Below, piece by piece: positions 59,388-64,000 of a stretch of DNA of 64,000 bases. The stretch spans positions 1,334,501 through 1,398,500 of the forward strand of contig NZ_CP021434.1 of assembly GCF_002162355.1 (NCBI RefSeq), in the 5' to 3' direction. The stretch is from Tumebacillus avium (GTDB lineage: Bacteria > Bacillota > Bacilli > Tumebacillales > Tumebacillaceae). How positions within the stretch are numbered: the first letter of the stretch is position 1; the number at the start of each line of letters is the position of its first letter. The position numbers were made by a program, and so were the translations under genes. Below the pieces are notes generated by a model. The model had not been told where the DNA came from. It searched no databases and saw nothing but the letters and a program-made list of their open reading frames with translations.

Positions 59388-60782
59388 TCACTCTACCACA
59401 GAGGCATCACGCTTCGCACCGAAAACGAATTTCTTTTTCGAGATGAACCGTCTGTCGATGATGAACGCGAGGAGCACAGCCGCCACGATCAGCAATGCCA
59501 AGTTGCCATACGTCTCGTACGCAAACGCCTTGCCTTCCAGCGTCACACCGTTGGCGCGGTACTCAAATCGCTTCACCGCATGTTCTGCCGTCGAGACATC
59601 TTCCTGCTGCGCCAGGTCTTCCAGCGGCTCTTCAAAAACGAAGCGGTCTGCCGAGTTCGCATGGGGGTACTCGATGGCAGGCACATCTTGCAATTCACTC
59701 CAAGCCTTAACTTCATCCTCCGCCAGCGACTTGCCCTCCGTGCCGGTCACAAACATGCGATCCAGCTTCGGTGCATCTGCCAACTGATGGCGGGCCACGA
59801 TGTTCAAGCCGTGCTTCGTGACGATCGGCCGATCCGATTGGGAGATCGTCTTGACCTGCGTGGTGCCGGTGTCGGCATAGGTGTCAAAGACGGACGACAG
59901 CGCCATCTCTTCCATGCCGTCATAAAGCATCACGCCCGTTTGCACCTTGTTCCATTGGAAGGCATTGTTGACCACATAGATCCCGAAGAAGCGGGCATCA
60001 ACCGAATATGGATCAACCGTCGGGTTCTGAACGTACTGGTACATCGGGTATTTCGCTTCCGCTGCCACTTTTTTCGCCATCGGCTCGCCGAGTTTTTGCG
60101 AGATCGTGTAGAGAACTGCATCAAAGCCGCCCGTCTGTCCGCCGGAAGTGACGAGGTTGCCAGTTGCGACATAGCGCTGGTTGGCTTGCCAGTCGACATT
60201 CGGGAAAGAACTGCCCTGCAAACTGATCGCCTGCCAGTGCGTTGTCGCCTGCTTCCCGTCGAGCAGCCCGGCGTCGGCCAGGTTCATCGCGCCGCCGCAG
60301 ATGCTGACCAACGTGGTGTCCTTGTGCTTTTGGATATACTCGCGAATCGGTTTGTACAGCTCTTTGTCTACAATCGGGATGTACGGAATCACGATGATGT
60401 CCGGGCTTTTCTTGAGCATGGCGTCCAGTTCATCAAACGAGTAGTGCGGTGCCACTTCCAGCCCGCCGGACAGCGACTTGACCTTTTTGTCAGGCGCCAC
60501 CGCGTAGACGTTATACGCTTCGGTCATCGCAAACAGATCATACGGAATGAGAAAATCGAACACTTCGGTCGTCGTCGACGCATCGCTCATCAGGACGGCC
60601 ACGGTCGGTTTTTCCGCATCATGTTCCGGAACGCTCACATCCTGCCATTCCGGGAACGTCCCTTGGTACACCGAGCCGTAAAAATCGCGGTAGGTGCTGC
60701 CATATCCCAAGAACCCGGCCCCGCCGACCACCAAAATCAATGTCATCAGATAGACCACAAAACGCAGCAAAATCTTTTTCAC
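59388..60782 (-). CDS. Membrane-anchored DJ-1/PfpI-like protein
   Basis: 464 residues from the GTG at 60782 (GGAGGAGG upstream). An N-terminal helix (LLRFVVYLMTLILVVGGAGF), a class I glutaminase-like domain (about 60-240) with PTVAVLMSDASTTTEVFDFL and the Cys nucleophile in LVSICGGAMNLADAGLLDGK, a second less conserved extracytoplasmic domain (240-400), and a C-terminal helix (TYGNLALLIVAAVLLAFIID) with a basic tail. Both ends are membrane-anchored, so the PfpI domain is probably outside. Such domains appear in transcriptional regulators (GlxA type) and proteases. Function unknown. Confidence 0.86.
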   Translation of the reverse strand: MKKILLRFVVYLMTLILVVGGAGFLGYGSTYRDFYGSVYQGTFPEWQDVSVPEHDAEKPTVAVLMSDASTTTEVFDFLIPYDLFAMTEAYNVYAVAPDKKVKSLSGGLEVAPHYSFDELDAMLKKSPDIIVIPYIPIVDKELYKPIREYIQKHKDTTLVSICGGAMNLADAGLLDGKQATTHWQAISLQGSSFPNVDWQANQRYVATGNLVTSGGQTGGFDAVLYTISQKLGEPMAKKVAAEAKYPMYQYVQNPTVDPYSVDARFFGIYVVNNAFQWNKVQTGVMLYDGMEEMALSSVFDTYADTGTTQVKTISQSDRPIVTKHGLNIVARHQLADAPKLDRMFVTGTEGKSLAEDEVKAWSELQDVPAIEYPHANSADRFVFEEPLEDLAQQEDVSTAEHAVKRFEYRANGVTLEGKAFAYETYGNLALLIVAAVLLAFIIDRRFISKKKFVFGAKRDASVVE

Positions 60783-60855
60783 TCGCTTCTTCCTCCTCCA
60801 ATGTTTTCCTGTTGTTGGCTCTAATTTACCATACCCCCCTACTGTATGTAAAGCA

Positions 60856-60889
60856 TAAAAAACAAATGTGCCGGGTTAGCACATTTGTT
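60856..60889 (-). terminator. Terminator of csoR
   Basis: AACAAATGTGC (60861-60871) pairs with GCACATTTGTT (60879-60889), then T6 on minus. Confidence 0.93.
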
Positions 60890-60895
60890 GGGTTC

Positions 60896-61237
60896 CTACT
60901 TTTTGATCAGTTTGGTGATCGTGATCAGGAGTTCGTCGATCACTTCCTGATCGCCTTCCTGGAGCCGCTCCACGACGCAGCTGCGCATGTGGCCTTCGAG
61001 CAGCAGTTTGCCGACGCTATTCAGCGCCGATTGGCAGGCGGCGATCTGGTTGAGCACGTCGTCGCAATAGGCGTCCTTCTCGATCAGCCCTTTGACGCCG
61101 CGGATCTGCCCTTCGATGCGGTTCAGGCGCGCGACCAGATTGGACTTCATCTTGTCCGAATGGTGGCTTTTGCGTTCACCGTCAGCGTGGCAGCTTACGT
61201 CGTTCAGCTCCACGTCTTTCATGTCTTCCGATTCCAC
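60896..61237 (-). CDS. csoR: CsoR-family copper-sensing repressor
   Basis: 113 residues from the GTG at 61237 (AAGGAGGGG upstream); the ATG at 61222 is an alternative. Helical-bundle repressor with LVARLNRIEGQIRGVKGLIE and the Cu(I) ligands Cys58 (AYCDDVL), His83 and Cys87 (EGHMRSC). The N-terminal 30 residues carry an extra Cys-His cluster (SCHADGERKSHH), which could bind metal as well. CsoR releases DNA on binding Cu(I). The operator sits in its own promoter. No copA or copZ is adjacent, so it acts in trans or mainly on itself. Confidence 0.92.
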   Translation of the reverse strand: MESEDMKDVELNDVSCHADGERKSHHSDKMKSNLVARLNRIEGQIRGVKGLIEKDAYCDDVLNQIAACQSALNSVGKLLLEGHMRSCVVERLQEGDQEVIDELLITITKLIKK

Positions 61238-61260
61238 AGGGCATCCCCCTCCTTGCTTTA

Positions 61261-61290
61261 AATATGAGATACCTACGTAGGGTATGTCAA
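61261..61290 (-). promoter_or_regulatory. csoR promoter with overlapping CsoR box
   Basis: Minus strand TTGACA (61290-61285), 18-base spacer, CATATT (61266-61261). The spacer holds ATACCCTACGTAGGTAT (plus 61269-61285), close to the known CsoR operator form TACCC-(N)-GGGTA. Autorepression is likely. Confidence 0.85.
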
Positions 61291-61315
61291 GCAAGGATTT
61301 TTAAACACGATGCAA

Positions 61316-61774
61316 TTACGAAGTCATTTTCAGCGCTTCCTGCTCCACCAGTTGCAAGAACTCCTCGACCACTTTCAGGTTGCTCTTCTGGTTCCCGAGC
61401 TTGATCATCGCGCGTCCCAGGAAATTCACGCCTTTGTTCTGCCCGGCGTAGACGAACTTCGTGTGCGTCTCATCAAGCTTCTGCAGCGTAAAGGTCAGAT
61501 CGACCTCAAATGCCTTCCCGATCACAAAAGCGATCCGCTTCCGCTTCAACTCCGGCAGGTCTTCATAAGCGAGCGTCTCCACGATGTACGTTTCCACGCG
61601 TTTCCCTTCCCGGTATTTCTGCTGGTGTTTGGCGCCAACTTCCTGCTCCGATTTTTCAATGCAGGTGTGCTCTTCGACCTTGGGCATGATCTTCTGAATG
61701 TGCTTGTCCGAAAACAGCGCCCACACTGTTTCGATATTTGCCCCAATCGTCGTTTCCTCGTTCCACTCGATCAT
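61316..61774 (-). CDS. SRPBCC (polyketide-cyclase-like) protein
   Basis: 152 residues, ATG after AAGGAGG. Fold marked by ETTIGANIETVWALFSDKHI, KIMPKVEEHTCIEKSEQEVG, FEVDLTFTLQKLDETHTKFV and a C-terminal helix. It is the third SRPBCC gene in the window and is not close in sequence to the other two. Ligand and role unknown. Confidence 0.85.
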   Translation of the reverse strand: MIEWNEETTIGANIETVWALFSDKHIQKIMPKVEEHTCIEKSEQEVGAKHQQKYREGKRVETYIVETLAYEDLPELKRKRIAFVIGKAFEVDLTFTLQKLDETHTKFVYAGQNKGVNFLGRAMIKLGNQKSNLKVVEEFLQLVEQEALKMTS

Positions 61775-61845
61775 TGGTCTTCCTCCTTGCCAGAAGCCAG
61801 AAATTCGTCGATCCGGCTCTGCACCTTGTGCTTTTTTATCTTCAC

Positions 61846-61876
61846 AAAAAGGGAGCCTCCCGGAGGGGAGGCTCCT
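61846..61876 (-). terminator. Terminator of the PAS kinase gene
   Basis: GGAGCCTCC (61852-61860) pairs with GGAGGCTCC (61867-61875), T5 on minus. The stop codon touches the stem. Confidence 0.9.
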
Positions 61877-63357
61877 TAGTTCGGCAGCGGCAGATAGACA
61901 TCCACCGTCGTTCCCATGCCGACCTCGCTGGTGATTTCCAGGCGGCCGCGATGGCCTTCGATGATTTTTTTGCTGACCATCAGGCCCAGACCGGTGCCTT
62001 TGGTCTTTGTTGTATAAAAAGGTTCGCCAAGATGCGTGAGATGCTCCTGGGGAATTCCGGTGCCTTCGTCCTGAACGCGAATGCGAATCTGCGGCTGCTC
62101 AGCTGCCAGAAGCTCGGCCGAGATATGGATCACGCCTCCGTCGGGCATCGCTTCGATCGCATTTTTAATAAAGTTGATGAACACCTGTTTCAGTTGGTTG
62201 TGATCGCAGTCGATCTCCGGCAGCTCTTCCAGCAGCTCCGCCCGGATCTGCACATTGTGCAAAATCGCCTGTGTCTCGCTTAAGGTCAGCACATCGCGCA
62301 GGATCGAGACAAGATCCATCCGTTTAAAAGAATTGGCCTGCGGTTTGGCCAGCACGAGCAATTCGCTGACGATCATTTCGATGCGGCTCAGTTCCGATTC
62401 CATGACTTCGAGGTATTTGCGGTGCGTCTCCTGACCCACTTGCATCAGTTGGACAAATCCTTTTAATGCGGTCAGCGGATTGCGAATCTCATGCGCCAGT
62501 CCGGCAGCCAGCTGACCGGCGATGCTGAGCTTCTCCGTTTGAATCAAAAGTTCCTCCGACCGCTTGTTTTGGCTGATGTCGCGGCAGGTCCCGCTGAAGC
62601 CGATCACTTCGCCCAGGGTGTTGCGCACCGGCGACAAGGTGGCACTGACGTAGATGAGACGTCCGTCCTTGCAGATGCGCTGTGTTTCATAGCCGCGCAT
62701 GGACTGGCCTGCTTTGATCTCTTGATGCAGCCGGTAAATTTCCTCACTCAGAAAGTCGGGGATGATCGGCAGGTGTTTCCCGACCACTTCCGCTTCCGAC
62801 CAGCCAAACAGCGCTTCAAAAGCCGGATTGATCTGCAGCACGCGCTCCTCCAGATCGACCAGCCAGATCGCGTCGGCGCTGTTGCGGATGATCGCTTCCA
62901 GCTGTTCCTTGGTCTTGCGCAGCTCTTCCTCCGAGCGCTTGATGTGGCTGATATCGCGGCAGGTGCCGCTGATGCCGATCACTTCGCCCTGGGTGTTGCG
63001 CACCGGCGACAAGGTGGCGCTGACATGGATCAGGCGTCCGTCACAGCAGATGCGCTGCGTTTCATAGCCGCGCATCGATTGGCCTGCTTTGATCTGCTGG
63101 TGCAGCTTGTGCATCTCCGCCGCGAGAAAGTCGGGGATGATCGGCAGCCTTTTTCCGAGCACCTCCTCTTCCACCCAGCCAAACAGCGCTTCGAAAGCCG
63201 GATTGATTTGCAGAACGCGCTCTTCCAGATCGACCATCCAAATGGCATCGGCGCTATGTTGAAGGAATGACTCGATGCACAGCTCTTTGCCGGTTTCATT
63301 TGGTTCGTCCGCATCGTGCACATGCAAGTCGAGAACCTTGTCCTGCTCATCTATCAT
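61876..63357 (-). CDS. Dual-PAS sensor histidine kinase (KinA/KinE-like)
   Basis: 493 residues, ATG after GAGAGGG. There are no membrane segments, so it is a soluble sensor. Two PAS domains (about 28-145 and 155-270) are almost identical: both read NSADAIW-like, DLEERVLQINPAFEALFGW and AGQSMRGYETQRIC. Then the dimerisation domain with LAAGLAHEIRNPLTALKGFV (His near 290) and an ATPase domain (NFIKNAIEAMPDGG, DEGTGIPQEH, GTGLGLMVSKKI). This resembles sporulation phosphorelay kinases. No response regulator is adjacent, as expected of such orphan kinases. Confidence 0.92.
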   Translation of the reverse strand: MIDEQDKVLDLHVHDADEPNETGKELCIESFLQHSADAIWMVDLEERVLQINPAFEALFGWVEEEVLGKRLPIIPDFLAAEMHKLHQQIKAGQSMRGYETQRICCDGRLIHVSATLSPVRNTQGEVIGISGTCRDISHIKRSEEELRKTKEQLEAIIRNSADAIWLVDLEERVLQINPAFEALFGWSEAEVVGKHLPIIPDFLSEEIYRLHQEIKAGQSMRGYETQRICKDGRLIYVSATLSPVRNTLGEVIGFSGTCRDISQNKRSEELLIQTEKLSIAGQLAAGLAHEIRNPLTALKGFVQLMQVGQETHRKYLEVMESELSRIEMIVSELLVLAKPQANSFKRMDLVSILRDVLTLSETQAILHNVQIRAELLEELPEIDCDHNQLKQVFINFIKNAIEAMPDGGVIHISAELLAAEQPQIRIRVQDEGTGIPQEHLTHLGEPFYTTKTKGTGLGLMVSKKIIEGHRGRLEITSEVGMGTTVDVYLPLPN

Positions 63358-63510
63358 CGTTTCGACCCTCTCCGTGAAATGCTTTTGGTATCCATCTGGA
63401 TTCTATATTTATCCTAAGATATGCGAGCCTCAGTTGTTTTCACCCATCTTTATATAGTACGGCGTCCTTGTTCTTATACCTTTTCCTTGTAGAATCTTAA
63501 CGAATAAACT
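63358..63510. other. Intergenic stretch upstream of the PAS kinase
   Basis: AT-rich region of about 150 bases between the kinase start and the DUF4180 terminator. It probably holds the kinase promoter; I find no convincing -35/-10 pair or operator. Confidence 0.5.
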
Positions 63511-63540
63511 AAACCGTAAGCCACAGGCTTACGGTTCTTT
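63511..63540 (-). terminator. Hairpin after the DUF4180 gene
   Basis: AACCGTAAGCC (63512-63522) pairs with GGCTTACGGTT (63526-63536), loop ACA. The T-run on minus is broken (TTAGTTTATT), on plus CTTTAT. Confidence 0.7.
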
Positions 63541-63556
63541 ATGCATGATTTCGTAA

Positions 63557-63925
63557 TCAATTGCCCCCGTGCAGCGCTTGCAGCCCGGCCGGCAGATCTT
63601 TGGCAAAAAACACTTGGTTGCCGCGGTTGCACTCGTAGATGAAGCTCTGCAAGCTCTTGCTCGCGTACCCGTCAAAATCGCCGACGATGGCGATCTGCAC
63701 CTGATAATTGGTGAACTTTTGCAAAATCTCTCCGGCCAGCCTCGTCTTGAGATCGAAGAACTCCTCGGTGATGTTCGCCTTCGGAATCAGAATCTTGCTG
63801 CTGCCGCTCTCATACCTTACGGTCGCCATCAGATCCAGCGCGTCTTGGACGTCATGGATCACAACTTCCGCGCTTTCCACGATCGCGACTTGCGAGTTGC
63901 CTTGCCGGTCGAGCCTGATCTTCAT
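63557..63925 (-). CDS. DUF4180 domain protein
   Basis: 122 residues from the ATG at 63925, with AAAGGGG about 12 bases upstream. The family core is ALDLMATVRYESGSSKILIP, then FFDLKTRLAGEILQKFTNYQ and AIVGDFDGYASKSLQSFIYE, which matches DUF4180. The fold resembles STAS-like or Rossmann-type small domains. Function unknown. Confidence 0.88.
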   Translation of the reverse strand: MKIRLDRQGNSQVAIVESAEVVIHDVQDALDLMATVRYESGSSKILIPKANITEEFFDLKTRLAGEILQKFTNYQVQIAIVGDFDGYASKSLQSFIYECNRGNQVFFAKDLPAGLQALHGGN

Positions 63926-63942
63926 CTGCCCTGCCCCTTTCG

Positions 63943-63983
63943 AAAAAAAGAGACCTCCTGCGGGATTGGTACACGAGGAGGTC
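63943..63983 (-). terminator. Terminator of a minus-strand gene beyond the right edge
   Basis: GACCTCCT and AGGAGGTC (plus 63952-63959 and 63976-63983) with T7 on minus (complement of 63943-63949). The gene it ends lies outside the window. Confidence 0.8.
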
Positions 63984-64000
63984 GAATCATAGCTGCGTTA

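Noticed and set aside
1-64000. tRNA, rRNA, CRISPR array or insertion sequence
   Set aside because: I looked for cloverleaf arms, spaced direct repeats of CRISPR size and transposase signatures and found none.

Overview
The window is typical chromosome of a GC-rich (visually near 58-60 percent), Gram-positive, probably spore-forming Bacillota bacterium. Strong GGAGG-type ribosome binding sites, frequent GTG starts, sigma-A promoters, DUF3231, YwbE, a CsoR regulator, an SLH-anchored surface protein and a purine riboswitch all fit. A member of the Alicyclobacillaceae such as Tumebacillus is my best guess, but this is inference. No rRNA, tRNA, CRISPR array, insertion sequence or prophage was seen.

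Layout. 1-8.6 kb: a partial flavoprotein gene behind a purine riboswitch, a GNAT enzyme, a FusB-type EF-G-binding protein behind a classical four-segment translational attenuator with a leader peptide, an alpha/beta hydrolase, hrpB, a small ORF that ends inside a terminator ahead of another GNAT gene, and an ABC-F ATPase. 8.6-16.8 kb: RNA and ribosome genes (ywbE, a DEAD-box helicase with a long RGG-rich repeat tail, rluF), small membrane proteins, a frameshifted fusion of a degenerate dihydroorotate-dehydrogenase-like domain with a duplicated membrane module, and two DUF2294/MpsC proteins. 17-22.5 kb: a complete tripartite tricarboxylate transporter (tctC-tctB-tctA) with its CitA/DcuS-type two-component system. 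22.5-25.3 kb: two membrane proteins, a MarR regulator, a small secreted peptide gene interrupted by TGA, and an unrecognised protein. 25.4-27.4 kb: an AT-richer Septu-like anti-phage pair (ptuA-ptuB).

27.6-38.5 kb: a MalT-like LuxR regulator beside a flavin monooxygenase with direct repeats between them, a GNAT gene behind a second candidate leader/hairpin, msrAB, DUF3231, a serine hydrolase, Dps, a MerR/TipAS regulator with a textbook 19-bp-spacer promoter, and an Old Yellow Enzyme. 38.6-48.1 kb: a 1991-residue SLH surface protein with tandem cadherin-like domains (567-bp near-identical DNA repeats), divergent from a GNAT plus three tail-collar (MdpB-like) proteins, then a protein whose N-terminus resembles cargo of extracellular contractile injection systems. 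48.2-64 kb: hydrolases, pncB, an LLM flavoenzyme, base-excision repair glycosylases of the AlkA and AlkC types with an AraC regulator and SRPBCC protein, a YfbR-like HD protein, an aldolase, a membrane DJ-1/PfpI protein, csoR with its operator, a duplicated-PAS histidine kinase and a DUF4180 protein.

The most interesting signals are RNA-level: the FusB attenuator (leader peptide MAIRTNLFQ and four mutually exclusive segments, with the Shine-Dalgarno site buried in the 3:4 helix), the purine riboswitch with an apparent ON architecture on an unusual target, and two further leader-ORF candidates in front of acetyltransferase genes.
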